Of a stretch of 64,000 nt of DNA, positions 48,587-56,063 are shown one piece after another. The position numbers and the translations under genes were made by a program. The notes under the pieces are model-generated. The model made no database searches. It was given only the letters and a program-made list of their open reading frames with translations, and was not told the DNA's origin. The first letter of the stretch is position 1; every line of letters begins with the position of its first letter. The stretch comes from Pseudomonas sp. B33.4 (GTDB lineage: Bacteria; Pseudomonadota; Gammaproteobacteria; Pseudomonadales; Pseudomonadaceae). The stretch covers positions 5,741,001 through 5,805,000 of the forward strand of contig NZ_CP140706.1 of NCBI RefSeq assembly GCF_034555375.1, given 5' to 3'.

Positions 48587-49114
48587 ATGAGCTACAGCAA
48601 GATTCCGGCTGGCAAAGACCTGCCGAACGACATCTACGTCGCGATCGAGATCCCGGCCAACCACGCGCCGATCAAATACGAAATCGACAAAGACAGCGAT
48701 TGCCTGTTCGTTGACCGTTTCATGGCCACCCCAATGTTCTACCCGGCCAACTACGGTTACATCCCGAACACCCTGGCTGACGACGGTGATCCCCTCGACG
48801 TGCTGGTTGTGACCCCATACCCGGTTGCTCCAGGCTCGGTGATCCGCGCGCGTCCAGTCGGCATCCTGAACATGACCGACGACGGCGGCGGCGATGCCAA
48901 AGTCATCGCAGTGCCACACGACAAGCTGTCCCAGCTGTACGTCGATGTGAAGGAATACACCGACCTGCCGCCACTGCTGATCCAGCAGATCGAGCACTTC
49001 TTCGCGAACTACAAAGATCTCGAAAAAGGCAAATGGGTCAAGATCGAAGGCTGGGCCGGTGCAGACGCCGCCCGCGAAGCGATCACCAAGTCGGTTGCCG
49101 CCTACAAAGGCTAA
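48587..49114 (+). CDS. ppa: Inorganic pyrophosphatase
   Basis: A 175-residue family I pyrophosphatase. The start is [21 protein letters not shown]; the much longer open frame upstream is a shadow of the mtfA gene. Metal-binding [26 protein letters not shown] and VPHDKL are all conserved. It drives biosynthesis by hydrolysing PPi. A strong terminator follows at 49143. Confidence 0.97.
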   Translation: MSYSKIPAGKDLPNDIYVAIEIPANHAPIKYEIDKDSDCLFVDRFMATPMFYPANYGYIPNTLADDGDPLDVLVVTPYPVAPGSVIRARPVGILNMTDDGGGDAKVIAVPHDKLSQLYVDVKEYTDLPPLLIQQIEHFFANYKDLEKGKWVKIEGWAGADAAREAITKSVAAYKG

Positions 49115-49142
49115 GCACCTGCGCTACGCGTGAGGCTTGAAG

Positions 49143-49169
49143 AAAACCCCGGTTGATCCGGGGTTTTTT
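49143..49169 (+). terminator. Intrinsic terminator of ppa
   Basis: AAAACCCCGG, loop TTGAT, then CCGGGGTTTTTT: a 10-bp stem followed by a T-run, about 30 bases after the ppa stop. Confidence 0.93.
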
Positions 49170-49337
49170 GTGCTCGGCAAAAGCCGTCTTAAACAGAGTG
49201 TTTACGACGGACTACAGAAAAGTTTTAGCCTGTGTAATTTCCCACAAGACCGTCTTACATCCCGTCGCAAAATTCAGCCCGTTTTTGAACGTCCGGTTTA
49301 TTCAAACCGCTCTGGCACGGCCGTAGACTCCGTGTTT

Positions 49338-50084
49338 ATGAGAAAGAACACTAGCGGTCCAAGATTCAAGGCACTCCTGGAAGCTGCGAACATCTCGACG
49401 ACGGGTTTCGCAAAGTTCTGGGGCACGGAAGCCCAAAATGTCCACAACTGGTACACCCGGGGCGTCCCGGCGTATCGCATGGAAGAAGTCTCACGCCTGC
49501 TGTCCGTCAACAGCGAATGGCTGAAAACCGGTGAAGGCATCAAAGAGCTGCCAAGCCTGACTCCGCCTGCCAGCAACGGCGACAGCTTTGACGCCCAGGA
49601 CCCTCAGGGCGCCTATCGATTCATCCACCCCAACGACATCGAACTGGCCTTCTTCAAAGAAACACCACTCACCAACGGCTCCGACAAAACCCATGTCGTT
49701 CAGGACCCGGACCAATCCATTCGCCTGCTGCGCGCGCACCTCGACAAACTGGACATTCGCCATACAGACGCCATCTGCGCACACATGATCGGCAACAGCA
49801 TGGCCGAGCGCATCGAAGACGGCTCCGTCGTCGCCATCGATCGCGGCTTGACCCAAGTGGTGGACGGCGAAATCTACGCCATCGAACACGATGGCATGCT
49901 GCGCATCAAATACCTGCACCGCATGCCCGGCAACGGCTTGCGCCTGCGCAGCCACAACAGCGCCGAATACCCGGACGAAGTATTCCGCCCGGCGCAGATC
50001 GAGGAGCAACGGATTCATATATTGGGCTGGGTATTCTGGTGGTCGACGGTGAGCAAACGGCGGCCGGTGGTGCCGTTTCTCTAG
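49338..50084 (+). CDS. LexA/CI-like repressor: helix-turn-helix plus S24 peptidase
   Basis: A 248-residue regulator starting at MRKNTSGPRFKALLEA; the longer upstream frame overlaps the ppa terminator. Residues 8-65 are a CI-type HTH that matches phage-type repressors (SRLLSVNSEWLKTGEG). Residues 130-245 form the S24 self-cleavage domain, with the presumed nucleophile Ser154 in GNSMAERI and general base Lys191 in MLRIKYL. The usual Ala-Gly cleavage pair is not visible in the linker; QGA at 90-92 is the nearest. No phage genes are adjacent, so it may be a stand-alone stress regulator or a prophage remnant. Its targets are unknown. Confidence 0.85.
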   Translation: MRKNTSGPRFKALLEAANISTTGFAKFWGTEAQNVHNWYTRGVPAYRMEEVSRLLSVNSEWLKTGEGIKELPSLTPPASNGDSFDAQDPQGAYRFIHPNDIELAFFKETPLTNGSDKTHVVQDPDQSIRLLRAHLDKLDIRHTDAICAHMIGNSMAERIEDGSVVAIDRGLTQVVDGEIYAIEHDGMLRIKYLHRMPGNGLRLRSHNSAEYPDEVFRPAQIEEQRIHILGWVFWWSTVSKRRPVVPFL

Positions 50085-50119
50085 AAAACGGTAAGGTCTC
50101 TCGGCAAACATCGATCCCT

Positions 50120-50143
50120 GTGGGAGCGAGCCTGCTCGCGAAG
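50120..50143 (+). repeat. REP singlet, family 2
   Basis: TGTGGGAGCGAGCCTGCTCG with the following CGAA matches one arm of the 42302-42400 pair, with no second arm nearby. It still contains a short internal palindrome (CGAGCCTGCTCG). Confidence 0.8.
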
Positions 50144-50394
50144 AGGCCCGGACAATCGGTACAAATCCCGGATTTCTGGCGTAGAAGTCGCTCTAAACCG
50201 CACTTCAGACTGGGAATCCCAAGCAAAACTCAGTATCCTGCGCCCCACATTTGCGCATCGACCCGCCCGCGGCTCAGACAGCGCCCGACACGGCAGACCA
50301 ACGTCTGACCAAGTCCCACAGCCGGACGCAGATCCGGATGTACGTTTTGAAGGCTGGCAAGGCTTACCAAAAATAGGCCAAGCCAGTCCCCGAG

Positions 50395-50418
50395 AAGCCG
50401 GCCACAAGCCGGCTTTTT
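50395..50418 (+). terminator. Intrinsic terminator with no obvious upstream gene
   Basis: AAGCCGGC (50395-50402), loop CACAA, then GCCGGCTT (50408-50415) followed by TTT: an 8-bp perfect stem with T-run. It lies about 310 bases after the repressor stop, so it may end that transcript or a small RNA encoded in between. Confidence 0.8.
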
Positions 50419-50587
50419 AATGCCTGTGAGAAAGTGAACCAGCCAGTATTCGACATATGTGCGAACCGAGACATAGCGACTTACGTTTTCACGCAAACAG
50501 TGCTTACTCTCCAAGGCATCCTCAGCGAGCGTTAATTTATACTCGCCCGCCGGTTAGTTAAAAAACCTTCAGCACAGGGATGCGCCT

Positions 50588-51508
50588 ATGTCCGTTCCAA
50601 CCTACGATCAGTTCATCGAACCGATCCTTCGTTTTCTCGTCACAAAACCCGAGGGTGCGATTGCTCGGGACGCTCACGAAGCGGCAGCAAAAACACTGCA
50701 ACTGACCGAAGCACAGCGCGAAGAATTGATCGCCAGTGGTCAGGCGACCTACAAAAACCGTTCAGGTTGGGCTCACGATCGACTCAAACGTGCCGGTCTT
50801 TCCAGCAGTGCCAAACGCGGGTATTGGAAATTGACCGATGCAGGCTCGCAGTACGCCAAGGAGCATGCATTTCCACTGTCGGCCAAGGACGTGGAGCATT
50901 TGGCAATCGGCTACATGAATGTGAAGCTGAAGGTCGCGCCTGATGCTGAACCACTAGACGACCAACCAAACATTGAGCCAGACCTGACCTCCGCCACCGA
51001 AAGCCCTGACGACCGACTGGAGCGAGCGCTAAAGGAATTGCGCGATGCCACGGCGGCGGACCTTTTGGACAACTTGCTGCAAGTTAGCCCCAACCGTTTC
51101 GAAGTGATCGTGCTGGATGTGCTTCATCGACTGGGGTATGGCGCCAGTCGCAATGATCTGCAACGTGTCGGCGGTTCCGGTGATGCGGGTATCGACGGCA
51201 TTATCTCGCTCGATAAATTGGGGCTGGAGAAAGTTTATGTTCAGGCCAAACGCTGGCAAAACACGGTTGGCCGGCCTGAACTGCAGGCGTTCTACGGAGC
51301 ACTCGCCGGGCAAAAAGCTAAGCGCGGCGTATTCATCACCACATCTGGCTTTACCGCACACGCTGTTGACTTCGCTAAATCGGTGGATGGCATTGTGTTG
51401 GTAGACGGAACGCGACTGGTGCATCTGATGATGGATCATGAGGTTGGCGTGACATCACGCTTGTTGCGGTTGCCGACTGTGGATCGCGATTACTTTGATG
51501 AGGAATAA
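50588..51508 (+). CDS. Mrr-type restriction endonuclease
   Basis: A 306-residue type IV-like restriction enzyme. The N-terminal winged-helix domain (residues 1-105, YDQFIEPILRFL and RSGWAHDRLKRAGLSSSAKRGYWKLTDAG) is the Mrr_N DNA-reading domain. Residues about 165-285 are the PD-(D/E)XK nuclease domain: FEVIVLDVLHRLGYG, GSGDAGIDGII with Asp203, and YVQAKRW with Gln219-x-Lys221. Mrr cuts methylated DNA and is toxic under some conditions. It is immediately followed by a darT-like remnant and darG, an unusual neighbour pair. Base composition is lower in G+C than flanking core genes. Confidence 0.9.
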   Translation: MSVPTYDQFIEPILRFLVTKPEGAIARDAHEAAAKTLQLTEAQREELIASGQATYKNRSGWAHDRLKRAGLSSSAKRGYWKLTDAGSQYAKEHAFPLSAKDVEHLAIGYMNVKLKVAPDAEPLDDQPNIEPDLTSATESPDDRLERALKELRDATAADLLDNLLQVSPNRFEVIVLDVLHRLGYGASRNDLQRVGGSGDAGIDGIISLDKLGLEKVYVQAKRWQNTVGRPELQAFYGALAGQKAKRGVFITTSGFTAHAVDFAKSVDGIVLVDGTRLVHLMMDHEVGVTSRLLRLPTVDRDYFDEE

Positions 51509-51544
51509 GGTTTGCCGCTCTCTGATCTGGCTCTTGCTCTGCTA

Positions 51545-51577
51545 GTCCATGCGCGCCCCAAATGGTATTTCCAATGA
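51545..51577 (+). pseudogene. Remnant of the 3' end of darT
   Basis: Between the mrr stop and darG, one frame reads [10 protein letters not shown] then TGA, and that TGA overlaps the darG ATG as ATGA. DarT DNA ADP-ribosyltransferases characteristically end in a V.VRP.WYF/Y tail, and darT-darG pairs overlap like this. About ten codons remain; the rest of darT is absent and mrr stands in its place. The match is short, so this is a reasoned inference, not proof. Confidence 0.6.
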
Positions 51578-52659
51578 TCAGATTCACCCAAGGCAACCTG
51601 CTGGAAGCCAAAACCGAAGCCCTCGTCAACACGGTGAACACCGTAGGTGTGATGGGTAAAGGCATCGCGTTGATGTTCAAAGAACGCTTTGCGCAGAATT
51701 ACCGTCTGTATGCAGCAGCGTGCAAGGCCGGTGAAGTAGAAACCGGCAAAATGCACGTGACGGCCACCAATGAACTCGATGGTCCGCGCTGGATAGTGAA
51801 TTTCCCTACCAAACGTCATTGGCGCTCTCCGTCGCAAATGGCGTGGATTACCGAGGGTTTGCATGATCTGCGTCGTTTCTTGATAGAAAACGATGTGAAG
51901 TCTGTCGCTGTCCCGCCGCTAGGTGCTGGTAACGGTGGGCTGAAGTGGCCTGAAGTGCGTGAGCAAATTGTTGAGGTACTGGACGATCTGGACGTGGATG
52001 TATTGGTGTTCGAACCCTCCAATCAGTATCTGAATGTCGCTAAACGCAACGGAGTTGAGCAACTCACTCCGGCACGGGCGCTGATTGCAGAGCTGGTACG
52101 ACGTTATTGGGTTCTGGGGATGGAATGCAGCCTGCTCGAGATTCAGAAACTGGCGTGGTTTCTTGAGCGAGCAATCGAAAAACTTCCTAGTACTGAGAAC
52201 CCGCTGAATCTTAAATTCGTCGCCCATAAATTCGGACCGTACGCTAATCGATTGGAACATCTGCTCAACAATCTGGATGGCAGCTATCTGCATTGCGACA
52301 AGCGCATCAGTGATGCGGGAATCACCGATGTGATTTGGTTTGACCAGGATCGCAAAGCCTTTTTGCAGACCTACCTCAAGACTGAAGCCAAGGAATACTC
52401 CCAAGCGTTAGAACGCACGGCTGAGTTGATTGATGGCTTTGAATCACCTTTTGGCATGGAGTTGCTCGCGACTGTCGACTGGTTGCTGATTCAGGACGGC
52501 ATTGCGCCAACCGTTCCAGCTTTACGCGAAGCGCTGCTGAAGTGGGATGGTGGTTCCAGCGCTGCAGTGCGGAAAAACAAGCTATTTGACGATCAAGCTC
52601 TGGGGATCGCAATCGAGCGCCTTACTTCCAGCAGTTTCAGTCCAAACATAGCGGTCTGA
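51574..52659 (+). CDS. darG: DarG antitoxin: DNA ADP-ribosyl glycohydrolase with macrodomain
   Basis: A 361-residue protein. The N-terminal macrodomain (1-155) has [29 protein letters not shown] and NFPTKRHWR with Lys80, the residue I recall as needed for DNA de-ADP-ribosylation in DarG, plus [10 protein letters not shown]. Residues about 165-361 ([44 protein letters not shown]) match the DarT-sequestering C-terminal domain. DarG reverses thymidine ADP-ribosylation by DarT, yet no darT gene is present (see 51545). It could be an orphan antitoxin or anti-toxin guard left after toxin loss. Confidence 0.9.
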   Translation: MIRFTQGNLLEAKTEALVNTVNTVGVMGKGIALMFKERFAQNYRLYAAACKAGEVETGKMHVTATNELDGPRWIVNFPTKRHWRSPSQMAWITEGLHDLRRFLIENDVKSVAVPPLGAGNGGLKWPEVREQIVEVLDDLDVDVLVFEPSNQYLNVAKRNGVEQLTPARALIAELVRRYWVLGMECSLLEIQKLAWFLERAIEKLPSTENPLNLKFVAHKFGPYANRLEHLLNNLDGSYLHCDKRISDAGITDVIWFDQDRKAFLQTYLKTEAKEYSQALERTAELIDGFESPFGMELLATVDWLLIQDGIAPTVPALREALLKWDGGSSAAVRKNKLFDDQALGIAIERLTSSSFSPNIAV

Positions 52660-52674
52660 CGCCGGAGCGAAACA

Positions 52675-52700
52675 GGGCAATTGCTGCTGCACAATTGCCC
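52675..52700 (+). terminator. Possible terminator hairpin after darG
   Basis: GGGCAATTG (52675-52683) and CAATTGCCC (52692-52700) form a 9-bp perfect stem with an 8-base loop, 15 bases after darG. A T-tract is lacking, so termination may be Rho-assisted or incomplete. Confidence 0.5.
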
Positions 52701-52841
52701 CGCTGCCTGTCGCAATGACTTAGGCAATCCGCAGGCCAATGCGCCAACACTTGCAAAACCCAACCCCCACAGTGCTAAATCCCGCCTTGTAACCACCCCT
52801 CTGTTTTTACCCGCATCCCCGACCCCGGCCGGATTCCGGTA

Positions 52842-54041
52842 ATGAGCCTCACGGGAATCCATGGAATGGCCCTGCATATCCCGACCCTGCTGGTCGTTTC
52901 GGTCTTCGTCTTCTTTTTGATGGGGCTTTTGACGCTACACGCCTGGTATCGCGAAACCCGTGAGCCGCCGCTGGCGTACCTCGGCAGCATGATGTTGCTG
53001 GGCGCCTTGGGCGTGGTATTGGTCAGTTGGCGTGATCGAGGCGTCGACTTCATTCCGATTGTGTTCGGCAATGTTGTTCTATTGCTCAGTGCAGCGATGA
53101 ACTGGACGGCCATGCGCACGCTGGTCGGGCGCAGACCGTCAGTGGCCGGCATTCTGGCGGGGGCGTTCGCCTGGCTGACCTTGTGCCTGATTCCCGCCTT
53201 CTACGAGTCGATGCCCAATCGGGTTCTGATCTACTCCTTGCTGGCATTCGGTTACGGCGTGATGACCACGCTGGAGCTCTGGCGCAGCCGCCACACCCTG
53301 GACGTCGCGTTTATGCCGGCGCTGGTGCTGACCGTTTTGCACACCGTGTTCTACGCGGTTCGCAGTGCGACCGATGAAGGGCTGCCGTTGACAAAGGCGC
53401 TCTTGGGCAGTGGCGAGGGCGTGCCGTTTTTCTCGTTCATGCTGTTCGAGTCGATGCTCTATGTCATCGGCATTGCCTACATCACGCTGGCGATGGTCAA
53501 GGAGCGTGCCGAGCTCAAGCTCAAAGCGGCAGCGTTCAGCGATCCGCTGACGGGGATTGGCAATCGTCGCGCTTTCATGATGAACGCCGGGCAATTGCTT
53601 GCCGAAAGTCAGCAACACGCGGAACCGGCAGCTTTGCTGCTTTGCGACCTGGATAACTTCAAGCGTCTGAATGACACCTATGGCCATCCCGTCGGGGATC
53701 AGGCGTTGATTGCGTTTGGCCGGATTGTGGTCGATAGCCTGCGCAAGGAAGATGTTTGCGGGCGGATCGGTGGTGAGGAGTTTGCTTGCCTTCTCAGCGA
53801 CTGCGACGAGCAGACTGCACTGGAGATTGCCGAGCGAATCCGCCGTTCCTTCTCGCAATTGTCGATTCTTGAGCCGGGTTTGCTCAGCGTCAGCATCGGC
53901 GTGGTGACCACCCGTGAATCCGGCTACGACTTGTCGCGCCTGCTCTCGGAAGCCGATCAGGCGCTGTACGGTGCCAAGGATCAGGGGCGCAATCGTGTGC
54001 AGACGTTGCGCTCGTTGTACCTGAGCCTTACCGATAATTAA
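52842..54041 (+). CDS. Membrane-bound diguanylate cyclase
   Basis: A 399-residue protein with about six hydrophobic helices (residues 10-215) resembling a 7TM-like sensor, then a GGDEF domain (about 235-395): DPLTGIGNRRAF, LLLCDLDNFKRLNDTYGHPVGDQAL and the active site GRIGGEEFACLL. GGEEF is catalytically competent. An RKED inhibitory I-site lies five residues before it, so product feedback by c-di-GMP is expected. There is no EAL domain. The start may be the ATG of MALHIPTLLV (24 bases later). Confidence 0.92.
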   Translation: MSLTGIHGMALHIPTLLVVSVFVFFLMGLLTLHAWYRETREPPLAYLGSMMLLGALGVVLVSWRDRGVDFIPIVFGNVVLLLSAAMNWTAMRTLVGRRPSVAGILAGAFAWLTLCLIPAFYESMPNRVLIYSLLAFGYGVMTTLELWRSRHTLDVAFMPALVLTVLHTVFYAVRSATDEGLPLTKALLGSGEGVPFFSFMLFESMLYVIGIAYITLAMVKERAELKLKAAAFSDPLTGIGNRRAFMMNAGQLLAESQQHAEPAALLLCDLDNFKRLNDTYGHPVGDQALIAFGRIVVDSLRKEDVCGRIGGEEFACLLSDCDEQTALEIAERIRRSFSQLSILEPGLLSVSIGVVTTRESGYDLSRLLSEADQALYGAKDQGRNRVQTLRSLYLSLTDN

Positions 54042-54168
54042 TGCTCAACAAACGACCATTTCAATAAGCCATTAGCACATCCGCCCTAATTGCCCCATTC
54101 GGCACCCGCCACTAAATTTCCATTCTGTTTTTGTGCCTCACAAAAGCGCCAAGGAATGGAGCAGCACC

Positions 54169-54726
54169 ATGTCATCGTTTTTCAAACTGAGTAAATCCCT
54201 CGCTTTACTGACCGCACTATCGTCAGCCACTTCAGCGTTAGCGGAAGAACCGAACCCCATCGGCGATTGGTGGATCATTTATGGCAACGGCGTCCCGCAC
54301 AAAAACATCATGTATGTCGCCGACAAAACTTCTGTGGTGCCGTCGACACTTACCAAGGGCGCGCAGATGTTGGCGGTGACGCTGGTGTATGAAGAGCCGG
54401 GCAAACCGATGATTGATGCCTACAACCTGGAAGTTCAGTGCAAGACAAACAAGCTGCGGTTTGTTAATGGCCAGTCGGTGGATCGAATTGCCTACATGCT
54501 GCGGCACCTGAAAGTGAACGAGCAATGGCAGCAGCCGAAGGAGTTCTGGGTACAGCGCGCCCTCGCTTTCGTTTGCGCCCCGGAGAAAAAAGACATGATT
54601 GCCGTGGGCAAGATGGAGCATTTGCAGATGATCCAGGGCATGCAGCAAATGTTCTTCAAACTGGCACCGATTCAAGAGAAAGGCCAAATGATGGACAACC
54701 TCGACTTGATACTGGGCAACAAGTAA
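54169..54726 (+). CDS. Exported hypothetical protein, surface-adhesin E-like
   Basis: A 185-residue protein with a clear signal peptide (MSSFFKLSKSLALLTALSSATSALA) and GGAG before the ATG. The mature part begins EEPNPIGDWWIIYGNGV. The pattern of a Trp-rich start, Y.AD.TSV and one internal Cys (VQCKTNKLRF) recalls small secreted 'surface-adhesin protein E' family proteins, but this is a weak resemblance. It is followed after 62 bases by a small lipoprotein gene. Function unknown. Confidence 0.75.
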   Translation: MSSFFKLSKSLALLTALSSATSALAEEPNPIGDWWIIYGNGVPHKNIMYVADKTSVVPSTLTKGAQMLAVTLVYEEPGKPMIDAYNLEVQCKTNKLRFVNGQSVDRIAYMLRHLKVNEQWQQPKEFWVQRALAFVCAPEKKDMIAVGKMEHLQMIQGMQQMFFKLAPIQEKGQMMDNLDLILGNK

Positions 54727-54788
54727 CAGCCTGACTTCTTAACGCAGCAGCGCGCTAATTCGTATCGCACATGACATCGGGAGTCATG

Positions 54789-55223
54789 ATGAATCAATGG
54801 ACTAAAACGTTACTGACGCTGCTGATGACAGCCTCAACTTTGCTGGTGAATGGCTGCCACCTTGTTGCGCAGTCTCGCTGGGAAGGACGGGATGTTCAGG
54901 AAGCACTCGATCTGTTCGGCAAACCTGACTCGATGAAAAAACAGACCGCTGCCAACGGCGAAAATCTCGCCGTCCTGACTTGGTTCAAATCCTCCAGCTG
55001 GACAACCACTGAAGCGGCCGGCACTTCCATGAATCACACCGGCAACGGCATGGTTTATACCGAATACTACGAAACGGTCGGGCATAGTTCGGATTGCAAA
55101 CTGGAAGCCACCGTTAATAAAGCCAAAAAGATTGTGCTGTTCAGGATCGAGGACGGAAAAATCATTCATGGCAAATGCATCAACGTTCCGTTCGTACCCG
55201 GTTACATTCCGCCCGGTTTCTAG
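54789..55223 (+). CDS. Small lipoprotein of unknown function
   Basis: A 144-residue protein. The signal MNQWTKTLLTLLMTAS ends in lipobox LVNGC. The mature part (WEGRDVQEALDLFGKPDSM) looks like the 'SmpA/OmlA-like' domain seen in small outer-membrane lipoproteins, in which a predicted helix before GKPD is characteristic, but the similarity is faint. A second Cys pair (SSDCK, HGKCI) could be disulfide-linked. GGGAG precedes tandem ATGs at 54786 and 54789. It converges on the macroglobulin operon. Confidence 0.7.
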   Translation: MNQWTKTLLTLLMTASTLLVNGCHLVAQSRWEGRDVQEALDLFGKPDSMKKQTAANGENLAVLTWFKSSSWTTTEAAGTSMNHTGNGMVYTEYYETVGHSSDCKLEATVNKAKKIVLFRIEDGKIIHGKCINVPFVPGYIPPGF

Positions 55224-55247
55224 TCCTGCCCCTGAGGAAGTAACGGC

Positions 55248-56060
55248 TCACGGATAACTGAACGACTTCACCAACGTCAGTTCCCCCACCGCGCGCATCG
55301 GGATCAGAAACGTCTCCATTTTCTCGCTCGGCGTGCCTTCTTCAGTAATCACCGTCACCTGCGCCGTGGTCAGCGGCTGCACCGCCTCATCGCCGCCCTC
55401 CTCATCCCCGCGATAGCCACCGCCGTAGTAATTCACATAGACCAGATATTGCCCCTTGATCGGCGCCGGCATGGCGAAGATTTCCGGGCCGTAGCCGGTG
55501 GTGACGTCGACGTCGAGCGCGGCGCCGTTGGCGGCGCTGCGGTTGCCGTACCAGATGTGCGCGCCGTCGGGGGTGACGAGGTGCAGGTCGAGGTCGGTGC
55601 CGTCGCTGTCCCACGCCAGCAGTACGCGCAATTTCGCCGGGGTGGCGCCGCCGCTGGTGTTGAGGAATTGCGTGCGGTGGCGTTGTTGGCCATCGGGACT
55701 GCGCACTTCCACGCTGTTGCTGCCGTTGGGGAAGGAAAACGGGCGGTCAAAGCGGCCGCTGTCGTCGATTTTCAGCGGCATGCTCACGCCATTGACGATC
55801 AGCCGCCCGGGTTCGTTGTCCTTCCGCGCCGCTTTGATCTCGCCGCTGATGCGCGCGGTGTTAGCCTGGCCGATCGGGGTGTTGACCGATGAGGCCGGGT
55901 AGTTGACGGTCTGGCGAAAGCTTTCGCCCTCGCCTTCGGGAGCGCCACTGCGCCAGCCGCCGACCGGGGTGTCGAGTTTGACGCTGTCAGCGGCCATCGC
56001 CGGCGCTAGAGCGGTCAAGGTGCAGAGCAGCAGCAAGACCTGTGGATAACGAAGTGTCAT
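55248..56060 (-). CDS. yfaP: DUF2135 periplasmic protein YfaP, macroglobulin operon
   Basis: A 270-residue exported protein with signal peptide ending PAMAA. Its core (LRVLLAWDSDGTDLDLHLVTPDGAHIWYGN, then DVDVTTGYGPEIF and GQYLVYVNYYGGGYRGD) is the DUF2135/YfaP beta-sandwich. In P. aeruginosa the equivalent (magF) is the last gene of the alpha-2-macroglobulin operon, and the product is needed for its complex (family knowledge, approximate). It is three bases after the YfaQ-like gene. Confidence 0.92.
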   Translation of the reverse strand: MTLRYPQVLLLLCTLTALAPAMAADSVKLDTPVGGWRSGAPEGEGESFRQTVNYPASSVNTPIGQANTARISGEIKAARKDNEPGRLIVNGVSMPLKIDDSGRFDRPFSFPNGSNSVEVRSPDGQQRHRTQFLNTSGGATPAKLRVLLAWDSDGTDLDLHLVTPDGAHIWYGNRSAANGAALDVDVTTGYGPEIFAMPAPIKGQYLVYVNYYGGGYRGDEEGGDEAVQPLTTAQVTVITEEGTPSEKMETFLIPMRAVGELTLVKSFSYP

Positions 56061-56063
56061 GGT

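Larger units (their letters stand above)
50085..50587. other. 503-base intergenic region with a REP singlet and a terminator, no convincing gene
   Basis: A REP family 2 singlet (50120) is followed by about 250 bases of unassigned sequence and a strong plus-strand terminator at 50395. The frame continuing from the repressor stop stays open to 50420 but has no start codon, so I do not call it. A 12-codon ATG ORF (50338-50376) and several small stems (CCGGACGCAGATCCGG at 50323-50338, CTGGC/GCCAG around 50354-50386) precede the terminator, compatible with a small RNA. Bases 50420-50587 are A+T-richer and probably carry the mrr promoter. Confidence 0.5.

Noticed and set aside
50085..50420. Open frame continuing after the S24 repressor stop
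   Set aside because: No ATG, GTG or TTG start and its last codons coincide with a terminator, so the open frame is probably chance.
51574..52659. Calling a full DarT-DarG toxin-antitoxin pair with the upstream gene as DarT
   Set aside because: The upstream 306-residue protein has the Mrr winged helix and GID-QAK nuclease motif, not a DarT fold.
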